Below, piece after piece: positions 6,517 to 14,252 of a stretch of 22,001 nucleotides of DNA (its first letter is position 1; each line of letters opens with the position of its first letter). The position numbers and the translations under genes are program-made. The DNA comes from an uncultured Faecalibacterium sp. (GTDB lineage: Bacteria > Bacillota > Clostridia > Oscillospirales > Ruminococcaceae), in the NCBI GenBank assembly GCA_937907025.1, contig CALESJ010000031.1, positions 1 to 22,001 of the forward strand. The letters are read 5' to 3'. A model generated the notes under the pieces. That model had not been told where the DNA came from, did not search any database, and saw only the letters and a list, made by a program, of their open reading frames with translations.

Positions 6517-7605
6517 TCACATCAATTCTTCCAGGATGGCGTTCTGGACCACCATGCCGGCGGGGGTCAGGCGCAGGATACGACCGTCAAATTCCGCGTA
6601 TCCGTGCCCCACACACTGCCGGATAAAGGCGGTACGCCGGGCGTCCAGGGGAGCACCGCCCCGGCGCACATATTCCTCCCAGTCCAGCCCGGTGGTCAGC
6701 CGCAGCTGCATCAGCAGAAAATCCTCGGCGTCGCAGATGCCTTCCTCCTGCTCGGTCAGGGTCCCGGTCACAAAAGCGTCGGTATCATCCGGCCAGAACC
6801 GCCGCACATTGTTGACGCAGCTGTGGGCTGAAGGCCCTACGCCCCAGTAGTCCCGGCAGTTCCAGTATAAAAGGTTATGCCGCCCCTCGTGCCCGGGCCG
6901 GGCAAAGTTGCTGATCTCATACTGATGGTATCCGGCAGCTTCCAGCTGCTTTACGGCATACAGGTAGAAATCTGCGGCGGCATCCGGGTCCGGCAGATTG
7001 TCCGGACGTCGGCGGGCAAAGGCGGTGCCCGGTTCGATTTTAAGCAGATACGCCGAAATATGGGTGCACCCACCGGACCGCAGCAGGTCCAGCGTGGCAT
7101 CGAATTCCTCGTTGGAATAATTGGGCAAAGCCAGCATGATGTCACCGCACAGGTCATCAAAACCGGCCTGCCGTGCCCAACGCAGAGCCTGGGCTGCCCC
7201 GGCGGCGGTGTGGGTGCGGCCCAGGGTACGCAGCTGCGTATCGGAAGCACTCTGCACCCCGAAACTCAGCCGGTTGACGCCCGCTTCCCGGAATCCTGCC
7301 AGCGATTCCGGGGTGACCACATCCGGGTTGGCTTCCAGGGTGATCTCCGCCCCGGGCAGCGGTGCGGCAGCTTCGATCAGACTGCGCACCTGGGCGGGGG
7401 AGAGCAGCGCCGGAGTGCCGCCGCCAAAATACAGTGTGTCCGGGCGGCGCTGATTCTTTCGCAGTTCCCGCAGCAGGGCATCCACAAAAGGCTGGGGCAC
7501 CGCCCGGCTGCCGGGGGCAGAATAAAAATCGCAATACCGGCATTTGGCACGGCAAAAGGGAACGTGCAGATAAATTCCGAAACGGTCCAGGGACAATGGA
7601 TTCAC
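6517..7605 (-). CDS. hemW: HemW-type radical SAM protein (coproporphyrinogen III oxidase-like)
   Basis: A cytoplasmic radical SAM protein of 362 residues. The cluster motif CRAKCRYC (Cys18, Cys22, Cys25, spacing CX3CX2C) sits in IYLHVPFC...DFYS near the N-terminus. It is followed by DTLYFGGGTPALLS (SAM-binding GGGTP), EITLEANPD, NRLSFGVQS and a full C-terminal HemN-type domain (WGVGPSAHSC through LTPAGMVVQNAILEEL). HemW proteins bind haem and are considered haem chaperones or insertases rather than HemN oxidases; the length and CX3CX2C opening fit HemW. The start is uncertain. GTG at 7605 abuts the AAGAGGT ribosome binding site, so the TTG at 7596, 8 bases further on, may be the real start. 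It is monocistronic and ends at the bidirectional terminator. Confidence 0.9.
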   Translation of the reverse strand: MNPLSLDRFGIYLHVPFCRAKCRYCDFYSAPGSRAVPQPFVDALLRELRKNQRRPDTLYFGGGTPALLSPAQVRSLIEAAAPLPGAEITLEANPDVVTPESLAGFREAGVNRLSFGVQSASDTQLRTLGRTHTAAGAAQALRWARQAGFDDLCGDIMLALPNYSNEEFDATLDLLRSGGCTHISAYLLKIEPGTAFARRRPDNLPDPDAAADFYLYAVKQLEAAGYHQYEISNFARPGHEGRHNLLYWNCRDYWGVGPSAHSCVNNVRRFWPDDTDAFVTGTLTEQEEGICDAEDFLLMQLRLTTGLDWEEYVRRGGAPLDARRTAFIRQCVGHGYAEFDGRILRLTPAGMVVQNAILEELM

Positions 7606-7641
7606 CTCTTAACAAAAAAATGGCCAATGATTCATATATCG

Positions 7642-7674
7642 TTTACACATTTTCTGATAGATAGAGTATATAAT
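7642..7674 (+). promoter_or_regulatory. Possible promoter of the Bax inhibitor-1 gene
   Basis: A perfect TATAAT occurs at 7669-7674, 35 bases before the ATG at 7710. The best upstream match, TTTACA at 7642-7647, is 21 bases away, longer than ideal. The -10 is convincing; the -35 is doubtful. Confidence 0.4.
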
Positions 7675-7709
7675 AGGGGTACGTAAAAAGAAAGGGGTCC
7701 TAAAGAACT

Positions 7710-8432
7710 ATGGACGAAAAATATTATACCATTTCGTATGCCGAAAGTCCCTTCGGTACCCTCAACCAATATATGACCCGTACCTTTGTCTGGATGTTTG
7801 CCGGTCTGCTGGTCACCTTTGCGGTGGGCATCGGCACCCTGTCCAGCCCGCTGTTCTACGGCATTCTGTTCAACAGTGGCCTGTACCTGCTGCTCTGCAT
7901 TGCAGAACTGGTCATGGTCGTGGTGCTGTCCGCCCGCATTGAAAAACTGCGGCCGTCCACGGCTACCACGTTGTTCTTCGGGTACGCGGTACTCAACGGC
8001 ATCAACCTCAGCGTGATCTTTGCTGCCTATGCGTTCAGCACTCTGGTGCTGGCCTTCCTGGTTGGCGCGGTGTACTTCGGCATCATGGCCCTGTATGGCT
8101 CCCGCACCCAGAAAGACCTGAGCTCCTGGGGCTCCATGCTTTCCGGTGCCCTCATCACCCTCATCATTGTGGGGCTTCTGGGCGGTCTGCTGATGTTCTT
8201 TGTGCCGGGCGCTTTCGGCATGTTTGATCTGATTCTGTGCGCTGTCAGCCTGGTGGTCTTCATGGCCTTCACCGCGTACGATGTGCAGAAACTCAAGTAC
8301 TATTACTCTTACTTTGGCGGCGACGCGGCCATGCTGCATAAGTCGTCCATCATCGGTGCGCTGAGCCTGTATCTGGATTATATCAATATCTTCCTGTATG
8401 TGCTGCGCATCCTTGGCCGCCATCGTGACTGA
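7710..8432 (+). CDS. Bax inhibitor-1/YccA family membrane protein
   Basis: A membrane protein of 240 residues with about seven hydrophobic helices, matching the Bax inhibitor-1 (UPF0005, YccA/YetJ) family. Visible family features are the N-terminal LNQYMTRTFVWMFAGLLVTF, a central FGYAVLNGINLSVIF, then GALITLIIVGLLGGLLMFF. The C-terminal part reads FMAFTAYDVQKLKYYYS and SLYLDYINIFLYVLRILG, where the two conserved Asp residues of the last helices (in YDVQ and LDYINIF) form the pH-sensitive latch known from YetJ. Bacterial relatives are calcium-leak channels or inhibitors of membrane proteolysis; which applies here is unknown. AAAGGGG 12 bases before the ATG is the ribosome binding site. It stands alone between a divergent hemW and a terminator. 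Confidence 0.92.
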   Translation: MDEKYYTISYAESPFGTLNQYMTRTFVWMFAGLLVTFAVGIGTLSSPLFYGILFNSGLYLLLCIAELVMVVVLSARIEKLRPSTATTLFFGYAVLNGINLSVIFAAYAFSTLVLAFLVGAVYFGIMALYGSRTQKDLSSWGSMLSGALITLIIVGLLGGLLMFFVPGAFGMFDLILCAVSLVVFMAFTAYDVQKLKYYYSYFGGDAAMLHKSSIIGALSLYLDYINIFLYVLRILGRHRD

Positions 8433-8477
8433 TCTGCTGCAAAATATTGTGCTGCCCTGTACGGGCCGCATAGCAAT

Positions 8478-8513
8478 AAAAGGGACGGACCCCTGCGGGG
8501 GCCGTCCCTTTTT
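8478..8513. terminator. Terminator between the Bax inhibitor-1 gene and the convergent zinc-ribbon gene
   Basis: An 11-bp stem (8478-8488 with 8502-8512) is extended, after a one-base bulge, by cccc/gggg (8490-8493 with 8498-8501). A T-run follows on the plus strand, and the A-run on the left serves the minus strand. Confidence 0.85.
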
Positions 8514-8541
8514 GTTTGTGCTGTATACCTGGCGGGAAAGT

Positions 8542-8754
8542 TCAGCCGCCCATGAAGAAGTCCAGCACATCCCAGCCGTCGCCGCCCACTTCGCGGTAGA
8601 GTTCGGTGTAGCCGCAGTTGCAGCAGCTGATGGTGGTGAACTTTTTGTTCTGGATGTCAAACAGCTTGGCAAAGTTGCCGCCGGTGGCCTGTAGCCGGTC
8701 GGCCTCATACTGCTGACAGCCGCATTTCGGGCAGATGTATTGGCGCTTTTCCAT
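8542..8754 (-). CDS. Small zinc-ribbon protein (DUF2082/YpzJ-like)
   Basis: A protein of 70 residues. A zinc ribbon is formed by CPKC (Cys8, Cys11) and CCNC (Cys44, Cys47), with GYTELY after the second pair, as in the family described as predicted nucleic-acid-binding zinc-ribbon proteins. Between the cysteine pairs, EADRLQATGGNFAKLFDIQN is the typical spacer. The short acidic C-terminus GGDGWDVLDFFMGG is also characteristic. The ribosome binding site is AAAGGAGG. It lies 18 bases downstream of the ABC permease gene on the same strand, so it is probably the last gene of the GntR-ABC operon, though its role there is unclear. No experimental function is known to me. Confidence 0.85.
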   Translation of the reverse strand: MEKRQYICPKCGCQQYEADRLQATGGNFAKLFDIQNKKFTTISCCNCGYTELYREVGGDGWDVLDFFMGG

Positions 8755-8772
8755 GAAAATCCTCCTTTATGG

Positions 8773-9591
8773 TCAGGGCAGGTTCAGGTGCTTGCTGATC
8801 AGGTAATGGGTCACTGCCCACAGGATAGCATCCGCAGCCACAAAAAGCAAGAGTACGAAGCAGGCAACGCCCCAGGGGAGGAATGTATTGGCCAGGCTTA
8901 TTTCCAGAATGAAGTTGGTCCAGCCGTCCATTACAGCCTGTGGAAGATTGGACATCACAACCGCAGCCACAATAAACAGGAAAACAAACGCCATCTGGAG
9001 GATGAAGCCCAGCACAAAATAGGTGGCGATGCTGGCCAGCATCCGCTGCTGGGGCCAGTGAGAACCAATGGCCATGCACAGATACAAATACAGGTATGCG
9101 GAAATCAGGGACAATGCGAACAGCAGAACCAGAAACACGGTGCCCATGGTGCTTTGCAGGGTAAACTGCTCCACAACCGTCTGGGCTGCCTCCGTTTCAC
9201 CGTCGGTATTCGCAATCCATACACAGCCGATAGAGATCAGAATGGACGCGATGGTGGAGCCGCAGGCGCACAGCAGCTTGGCCGCCATATGCTGCCAGGG
9301 GGCAGCAGGCAGGCTGAACATCAGGTATCCCTGTTCGCCCAGCAGTTTGTAAAAGCGCTGAATGTTCAGCACCACACCGGCAGCAATGGAGGCAAAGATA
9401 AACAGTGCAGTCGCAAGCTGCAAAAAGGATTCCAGCACGGACGTGATGGGCGTTCCCATCACACCGGACAGGGAAGCGTTCAGGCGGCTCATCATGGCCG
9501 ACAGCACCGAGAACACCGCGGTACCGGCCCAGATGGGCACCAGAATCCGCCCCACGGCCAGACATTCATATTTCAAAAGTTTGTTCATCAT
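8773..9591 (-). CDS. ABC-2 type permease of the YtrA/GntR-controlled exporter
   Basis: A membrane protein of 272 residues with about six hydrophobic helices. It begins MMNKLLKYECLAVGRILVPI and contains YKLLGEQGYLMFSLP (about 81-95), a motif I recognise from permease subunits of GntR-linked ABC transporters in Clostridia. Other helices include IASILISIGCVWIAN, VFLVLLFALSLISAYLYLYL and a final FVLLLFVAADAILWAVTHYL. AAAGAGGTG lies 8 bases before the first of two adjacent ATG codons. It follows the ATPase gene by 27 bases and forms the membrane half of an ABC transporter. The substrate is unknown; relatives are linked to cell-wall antibiotic stress. Confidence 0.8.
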   Translation of the reverse strand: MMNKLLKYECLAVGRILVPIWAGTAVFSVLSAMMSRLNASLSGVMGTPITSVLESFLQLATALFIFASIAAGVVLNIQRFYKLLGEQGYLMFSLPAAPWQHMAAKLLCACGSTIASILISIGCVWIANTDGETEAAQTVVEQFTLQSTMGTVFLVLLFALSLISAYLYLYLCMAIGSHWPQQRMLASIATYFVLGFILQMAFVFLFIVAAVVMSNLPQAVMDGWTNFILEISLANTFLPWGVACFVLLLFVAADAILWAVTHYLISKHLNLP

Positions 9592-9618
9592 GGCAGATAC
9601 ACCTCTTTCGTTTCAGGC

Positions 9619-10320
9619 TCACATGCGGAACACATGGCGGAAATACTCGTCCAGGCTCATGCCGCTTTCTTCCCGCAGCTCATCCACGGCACGGTGGCTC
9701 AACAGCTGACTGTCTTTCAGAATTAGCACTTCGTCCAGCATCCGCTCCACATCCTCCACCAGATGGGTGGAAATGATCACGGAGGCGTCCTCGTTGTAGT
9801 TGCGCAGGATGGTATTCAGGATATACTCCCGCGCTGCCGGGTCCACACCGCCCAGGGGTTCATCCAGCAGATACAGCTTGGCGGCCCGGCTCATGGCCAG
9901 GCACAGCTCCATCTTTTCCTGGGTGCCCTTGCTCATGGTGACGATGCGCTGCCGTGGATTCAGCTTCAGGTCCGCCAGCATGTGGGAAGCCTTCACCATG
10001 TCGAAATCTGCGTAGAAATCCGCAAACAGATTCACCACATCATCCACCCGCATTTCCACCGGCAGAGCCATACGGTCGGGCAGGTAGGAGGTGATGGCTT
10101 TGGTGGCAACCCCGGGTTCCTGCCCGTTGATGTATACATGCCCAGCGGTGGGGCGCAGCAGCCCGGCCGATAACTTCAGCAACGTGGTTTTGCCGCTGCC
10201 GTTGGGGCCCAGCAGCCCCACCAGCCGTCCCGGCATCACCTCAAAATCCAGATTGTCCAATGCCGTTTTGCGGCCGTACCGTTTGGTCAACCCTTTGGTC
10301 TGATAGATTGCTTGCATCAT
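9619..10320 (-). CDS. ABC transporter ATP-binding protein (YtrB-like)
   Basis: An ATPase of 233 residues. Walker A is GPNGSGKT (38-45), Walker B LYLLDEP (149-155) and the switch residue His186 in ISTHL. Two motifs deviate from the usual pattern: the Q-loop region reads SYLPDR without Gln, and the signature is MSKGTQEKM (129-137) instead of LSGGQ. Both deviations are familiar from YtrB-type ATPases encoded beside YtrA-like GntR regulators, so they look like family traits rather than decay. The ATG overlaps the regulator stop (TGA within ATGATG). With the downstream permease it would form an exporter-like complex of the type induced by cell-wall antibiotics; that role is inferred from family context. 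Confidence 0.9.
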   Translation of the reverse strand: MMQAIYQTKGLTKRYGRKTALDNLDFEVMPGRLVGLLGPNGSGKTTLLKLSAGLLRPTAGHVYINGQEPGVATKAITSYLPDRMALPVEMRVDDVVNLFADFYADFDMVKASHMLADLKLNPRQRIVTMSKGTQEKMELCLAMSRAAKLYLLDEPLGGVDPAAREYILNTILRNYNEDASVIISTHLVEDVERMLDEVLILKDSQLLSHRAVDELREESGMSLDEYFRHVFRM

Positions 10321-10688
10321 ACATTCTCCTTTTCGGCGGCCGCGCGCAGCAATGCGGCGGTTTCCTCAGCACTGATCCCCAGTGCCTGCATCTGTTTCCA
10401 GAATTCATCGGCCAGGGCCTCGGCCCGCTGGCGGCGCAGCCCGTCCAGCTGTTCGGCTCCGGCACATACGGTGCGCCCGGCGGTGCGCTGACTTTTCATC
10501 AGCCCCCGGCTTTCCAGTTCCTGCAAAGCCCGCTGCATGGTGTTCGGGTTGACCCCGGCCTCCGCAGCCAGCTCCCGCACCGGCGGGACCTTGGACCCGG
10601 CGGGCAGCACACCGGTCACAATGGCCAGTTCCAGCTGCTCGATCAGCTGCAGGTACACCGGCCGCCCGGCCTCGATGTTCCATTCCAT
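10317..10688 (-). CDS. GntR family transcriptional regulator (YtrA subgroup)
   Basis: A repressor-type protein of 123 residues. The GntR winged helix occupies about 8-72: PVYLQLIEQLELAIVTGVLP, then AGSKVPPVRELAAEAGVNPN and TMQRALQELESRGLM. The C-terminal part is only a short helical tail (about 80-123), which defines the YtrA subgroup and lacks a ligand-binding domain. AAAGGAGGTG precedes the ATG. Its promoter carries a perfect 14-bp inverted repeat over the -10, most likely its own operator. First gene of the operon with ATPase, permease and zinc-ribbon protein. YtrA-type repressors typically control such an adjacent ABC transporter. Confidence 0.93.
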   Translation of the reverse strand: MEWNIEAGRPVYLQLIEQLELAIVTGVLPAGSKVPPVRELAAEAGVNPNTMQRALQELESRGLMKSQRTAGRTVCAGAEQLDGLRRQRAEALADEFWKQMQALGISAEETAALLRAAAEKENV

Positions 10689-10703
10689 CGCGGCACCTCC
10701 TTT

Positions 10704-10737
10704 GTATTATTGTATTAACTATCTAATACAATAATAC
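10704..10737. promoter_or_regulatory. Operator of the YtrA-like GntR regulator: 14-bp inverted repeat
   Basis: The left arm GTATTATTGTATTA (10704-10717) and right arm TAATACAATAATAC (10724-10737) are perfect inverted copies with a 6-base spacer. Each arm is itself a doublet, GTATTA-TT-GTATTA, so there are four half-sites. The right arm covers the -10 of the minus-strand promoter, as expected for repression. Confidence 0.75.
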
Positions 10738-10758
10738 ACGACTGCCGGAAAATGTCAA
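10731..10758 (-). promoter_or_regulatory. Sigma-A promoter of the GntR-ABC operon
   Basis: On the minus strand TTGACA (10758-10753) and TATTAT (10736-10731) are separated by 16 bases. The -35 is perfect. The -10 lies within the operator. Confidence 0.75.
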
Positions 10759-10764
10759 CCCCCT

Positions 10765-10792
10765 TTGCAGAACAATTTTTTTGCGGTATGAT
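10765..10792 (+). promoter_or_regulatory. Sigma-A promoter of the response regulator operon
   Basis: TTGCAG at 10765-10770 and TATGAT at 10787-10792 are separated by 16 bases, about 37 bases before the GTG start. It is back to back with the GntR promoter; the two -35 elements are 6 bases apart. Confidence 0.6.
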
Positions 10793-10828
10793 AGCAGCAG
10801 AACTGCCGCACACAAGGGGGAATATATT

Positions 10829-11506
10829 GTGCCGCACATCCTGATCATTGAGGACGATACCGACATCAATAACGCCGTGGCCGATTACCTCGCAGCCCGG
10901 GGCTGCCGCTGCACCCAGGCTTTTTCCGGCACCGAAGGCCGGCTCTACTGGCAGCAGAGCGGGGCCGATTTAATCATTGCGGACCTGATGCTCCCCGGCC
11001 TGACCGGGCAGCAGCTGCTGGCCGAAATCCGGGAAAACGACCGCAGCAGTGTTCCGGTCATCGTGTTGTCTGCCCGCACCGCGTTGCAGGACAAGGTGGA
11101 ATTGCTGGAACTGGGTGCCGACGATTACCTGACCAAGCCCTTTTCTTTGCAGGAACTATGGCTGCGGGTGGGGGTCCAGCTGCGCCATGCAGGGGCGGCC
11201 GCGGCCAAGTCGCCGGTCATAGAGTATAAGGAATGGTACATCGACCCTGAAACGCGTACCCTGACCGCGAACGGTACGCCGGTGCCCCTGACCCTGCATG
11301 AATACGAGATCGTGGCTTTGCTGGCAGCCCGGCCCAAAAAGGTGTTTACCCGGCAGGAAATTTACGAAGCCGTCTGGCAGGAACAGGCGGCCGTGGAAGA
11401 CAAGACCATCAACGTCCATATCTCCAACATCCGGGCCAAACTGCGGCCCACCGGAACGGACGGCTATATCAAAACGGTGTGGGGTATCGGGTTCCGTCTG
11501 GAATAA
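10829..11506 (+). CDS. OmpR/PhoB family response regulator
   Basis: A DNA-binding response regulator of 225 residues. The receiver domain (1-115) has the acidic pair Asp9/Asp10 (LIIEDD), phospho-acceptor Asp52 in LIIADLMLPG, VIVLSA and the conserved Lys in DDYLTKPF. The C-terminal winged helix (about 130-225) shows LTLHEYEIVALLA, FTRQEIYEAVW, the recognition helix KTINVHISNIRAKL and the terminal GYIKTVWGIGFRLE. The GTG at 10829 is chosen because AAGGGGG ends 8 bases before it and the protein then starts with PHILIIEDD. The frame extends upstream into the promoter, which is not coding. Its cognate kinase is probably the one at 13351, three genes on, in an operon that brackets an ABC exporter. 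Confidence 0.94.
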   Translation: MPHILIIEDDTDINNAVADYLAARGCRCTQAFSGTEGRLYWQQSGADLIIADLMLPGLTGQQLLAEIRENDRSSVPVIVLSARTALQDKVELLELGADDYLTKPFSLQELWLRVGVQLRHAGAAAAKSPVIEYKEWYIDPETRTLTANGTPVPLTLHEYEIVALLAARPKKVFTRQEIYEAVWQEQAAVEDKTINVHISNIRAKLRPTGTDGYIKTVWGIGFRLE

Positions 11507-11516
11507 GGCCGGCAAA

Positions 11517-11571
11517 CTTTATCTTTTCTTTATATTTCCTTTGCGATTGTTTGGTCTTTGCCCTTTACAAT
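11517..11571 (+). promoter_or_regulatory. Possible response-regulator-activated promoter of the ABC exporter genes
   Basis: CTTTAT occurs at 11517 and 11528 and CTTTGC at 11539, exactly 11 bases apart, followed by a TACAAT -10 at 11566-11571 with no good -35 (TTGCGA is 19 bases away). Phased direct repeats upstream of a poor -35 fit an OmpR-type activator. This is inference. Confidence 0.35.
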
Positions 11572-11601
11572 GAAACCATACCAGATAAAGGAGAGGATCA
11601 G

Positions 11602-12516
11602 ATGCAAATCGCTGTGCGCACCCTGGGGCTCTGCAAACAGTACCGCGGCAAAGCTGCCGTGGGTCACCTGGATATGCAGGTGCCGAAAGGGGAAATCTAT
11701 GGCTTTATCGGTGCCAACGGTGCCGGAAAATCCACCACCTTCAAACTGTTGGCCGGGCTGTCCCGGCCCACCGCCGGCCAGATTGAGCTGTTCGGCCGTC
11801 CCCGGGAGGAGGGCACCGCAGCCCGCCGGATGGGAATTCTCATCGAGGATGCGGGTCTGTACGGGTCCCTGTCCGCCCGGGATAACTGCCTGCTGCGGGC
11901 CCGGCTTCTGGGCCTGGACGATGAAACGACTGCCGTGGACCGGGTGCTGGCCCAGACCGGATTGGAAGCAATGGGCAAAAAGAAGGCCAAACACTTTTCC
12001 ATGGGACAGCGCCGCCGCCTGGGACTGGCCCTGGCCCTGTTGGGCAGCCCGGACCTGCTTCTGTTGGACGAACCCACCAACGGCCTGGACCCGGAGGGCA
12101 TCCGGGACGTGCGGCTGCTGTTGCAGCAACTGCAGGCCGAACGGGGCGTGACCATTGTGGTCAGCAGCCATATCCTCGGGGAACTGGAAAAATTCGCCAC
12201 CTGTTACGGCATCATCCGGGACGGCCGCATGGTCCAGCAGATCACGGCGACGGAACTTTCCGCCCGGTGCCGGGATTACATCGCCGTGCAGACTGCCGAT
12301 CCGCATCGCGCAGCGGCTTTGCTGGAAGAAAAACTGAAGCTGCACGATTACACCGTGTACCCGGAAGGGGAGCTGCGCATTTACGACGCAGCCGACCCGG
12401 GCCGAGTCAATGAAATGCTCACAGGAGCCGGTGTGCCGGTGCAGGGCATCGGGACCCACCGCCAGGAACTGGAAGATTACTTTTTGCAGATGATGGGGGT
12501 GGATGACCATGTTTGA
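11602..12516 (+). CDS. ABC transporter ATP-binding protein (BcrA-like antibiotic exporter type)
   Basis: An ATPase of 304 residues. Walker A is GANGAGKS (37-44), signature FSMGQRRRL (132-140), Walker B LLLLDEP (152-158) and His190 in VSSHI. The Q-loop position carries Glu (ILIEDAGLY, 80-87), as in BcrA and lantibiotic-immunity ATPases, and the C-terminal 90-residue extension after about 215 also fits that family. The ATG at 11602 has AAAGGAGAGG before it. The open frame upstream of it overlaps the response regulator end and is not coding. It pairs with the downstream permease, which it overlaps. The likely role is removal of, or immunity to, a membrane-active peptide; the substrate is not shown by the sequence. 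Confidence 0.92.
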   Translation: MQIAVRTLGLCKQYRGKAAVGHLDMQVPKGEIYGFIGANGAGKSTTFKLLAGLSRPTAGQIELFGRPREEGTAARRMGILIEDAGLYGSLSARDNCLLRARLLGLDDETTAVDRVLAQTGLEAMGKKKAKHFSMGQRRRLGLALALLGSPDLLLLDEPTNGLDPEGIRDVRLLLQQLQAERGVTIVVSSHILGELEKFATCYGIIRDGRMVQQITATELSARCRDYIAVQTADPHRAAALLEEKLKLHDYTVYPEGELRIYDAADPGRVNEMLTGAGVPVQGIGTHRQELEDYFLQMMGVDDHV

Positions 12517-13318
12517 GATGTTTCGTACCGACTGGTACCGGCTGCGGCGGCAGAAATACCTGCTTGTTGCCGTGCTGCTGGGGCTGGGCATGATTGTGCT
12601 GACCTATATGCTCTCCACCCTGCTTACCGACCCGGAAACGGTCCGTGCCATGCAGGCCCAGGGCGCTGACATCACCGCTGAGGACAGGACGGATGCGGTG
12701 GTGTTTGCCGGATACACCCTCCAGCAATATATGGAACAGATTCTGTTCAAGGGCGGTTTCTGGATCTCGATGATGGCTGTGTTCAGCGGTGTCTTTTGTG
12801 CCGAAGATTACACCTCCGGGGCTGTCAAAAATATCTTCTCCACACTGGGGAGTCACTGGCCCTATGTGGTCGGCCGGGCCCTGTGCCTGCTGGTGTATAA
12901 TGCAGTGCTTATGGCGATATTTCTGCTGGTGCCGCTGGCGCTGAGCCCGCTGCTGTTGTTCAGCTCAGTGGGTGGTACCTGGCTGGACTGGCTGCAGATG
13001 TACCTGTCCGCCTGTCTGGCGGGCTGGGCTGTGTCTATGTGCGCGCTGTTTCTGGCTACCCTGATTCGTCGGGAAGGCTGGATGGCGCTGGTCACCCTGT
13101 GTGTGGGAACGGGGCTGCCGGCCGTGCTGCTGGGCTTTGCCTGCCAGATGCTGCACCTGCCGGATCTGACCCCGTTTACCATCTGCGGCTGCGGCCGAAT
13201 GATCACCACGGATTTTCGGCCCGTGCAGTATCTGCATATCGGGGCGGTGTGCCTGGGCTGGGTTGTGGTGTACGGCCTGCTCGCCGGGCTGTCCCTGACC
13301 CGTCGGGATCAGGCATGA
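12509..13318 (+). CDS. ABC-2 type permease of the two-component-controlled exporter
   Basis: A membrane protein of 269 residues with about six helices: a first one at roughly 18-37 (YLLVAVLLGLGMIVLTYML), a long external loop, then helices near GFWISMMAVFSGVFCAEDYT, VLMAIFLLVPLALSPLLLF, CLAGWAVSMCALFLATLI and others. AEDYTSGAVKNIFSTLGSHW is the familiar motif of bacitracin/lantibiotic exporter permeases (E-Y-x-x-G-T/A-x-K). I chose the ATG at 12509 because GGGGGTGG lies at a suitable distance; the ATG at 12503 in the same frame is only 3 bases from the core of that site. Either start overlaps the ATPase gene. It forms the exporter with the preceding ATPase. Confidence 0.85.
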   Translation: MFEMFRTDWYRLRRQKYLLVAVLLGLGMIVLTYMLSTLLTDPETVRAMQAQGADITAEDRTDAVVFAGYTLQQYMEQILFKGGFWISMMAVFSGVFCAEDYTSGAVKNIFSTLGSHWPYVVGRALCLLVYNAVLMAIFLLVPLALSPLLLFSSVGGTWLDWLQMYLSACLAGWAVSMCALFLATLIRREGWMALVTLCVGTGLPAVLLGFACQMLHLPDLTPFTICGCGRMITTDFRPVQYLHIGAVCLGWVVVYGLLAGLSLTRRDQA

Positions 13319-13350
13319 AGTAAAATTTCGGATAGGGAAGAGGTGACCTT

Positions 13351-14247
13351 ATGCTCATCGCCGTGCTGCTGCTCTCCTGCGCCGTTATGGTGTTGGCGGT
13401 GCTTGTGCTGCGCCTGCTCAGACAATATTCTGCCTGGGCAGCCTGGCTGGAAACCACCCCGCCGGATTCCAATACCCGGCTGACGGTTTCGGTACGGCTG
13501 CGTCCGGTGGTACGGGCGGCTCGGGCCATCAACGGACGGTTGGACCAGACCCGGCAGCAGACGCTGGACGCCCGAAAAGCCGGGCAGGAACTGCAGGCTA
13601 CCATGGCAGCCCTCAGCCATGACATCCGCACGCCGCTGGCGGCTGCCTGCGGGCATCTGGAACTGCTGCGCACCGAGAACGATCCGGAAACCCGTGCCCG
13701 GCGGCTGGACACGGTGGAACATCGGTTGCAGGACCTGGAATCCCTGCTGGATGAAATGTTCTTGTATACCCGCCTGCAGGCCGGGGAAACTATGCCTGTG
13801 GACCTTCAGCCGGTAACGCTGTGGCCTGCTGTGTGTGAAGCCCTGGCGGCCCTGGTCCCCCAGCTGGAATCCGCCGGGCTGGAACCGCAGCTGAAATTTT
13901 CCGATAAAACCGCCGCTGTGCTGGCCGACCCGGAAGCGCTGGGCCGGGTTCTGCGCAATCTGGTGACCAACGCCATCCACCATGCCGCCGGCACGCTTGC
14001 CATCACCCAGACATCGGATAGCCTTACCTTTTCCAACCGGGTGCCGGACCCGGCGGTCCTTGATACGGCCCACCTTTTTGACCGGTTCTGGCGGGCAGAT
14101 ACCGCCCGGCGCAGCGGACATGGCGGTGCCGGGCTGGGGCTGGCCATTGTGCGGCAGCTGACCGAAGCCATGGGCGGACAGGTGCAGGCGGAATTAAAAG
14201 GAGATACCCTGTACATCCGGCTGCATCTGCCGCCGGTAAAACCTTGA
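13351..14247 (+). CDS. Sensor histidine kinase without extracellular sensing domain
   Basis: A kinase of 298 residues. Only one transmembrane helix is visible, at the extreme N-terminus (about 2-22), so no extracellular sensor domain exists. A linker helix at about 45-80 leads to the H-box MAALSHDIRTPLAAACGHLE with phospho-acceptor His90. The catalytic domain shows the N-box LRNLVTNAIHHA, F-box HLFDRFWRAD and G-box GHGGAGLGLAIVRQL. GAAGAGGTG precedes the ATG; the gap to the permease gene is 32 bases. Kinases lacking a sensor domain and encoded with an ABC transporter often read the transporter itself, as BceS does with BceAB. That mode is an inference here. It should phosphorylate the regulator at 10829. 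Confidence 0.92.
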   Translation: MLIAVLLLSCAVMVLAVLVLRLLRQYSAWAAWLETTPPDSNTRLTVSVRLRPVVRAARAINGRLDQTRQQTLDARKAGQELQATMAALSHDIRTPLAAACGHLELLRTENDPETRARRLDTVEHRLQDLESLLDEMFLYTRLQAGETMPVDLQPVTLWPAVCEALAALVPQLESAGLEPQLKFSDKTAAVLADPEALGRVLRNLVTNAIHHAAGTLAITQTSDSLTFSNRVPDPAVLDTAHLFDRFWRADTARRSGHGGAGLGLAIVRQLTEAMGGQVQAELKGDTLYIRLHLPPVKP

Positions 14248-14252
14248 AAAAA

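Noticed and set aside
6517..7605. Assignment as HemN (oxygen-independent coproporphyrinogen oxidase)
   Set aside because: The length of about 360 residues and the CX3CX2C opening fit HemW rather than the longer HemN; no haem biosynthesis genes lie nearby.
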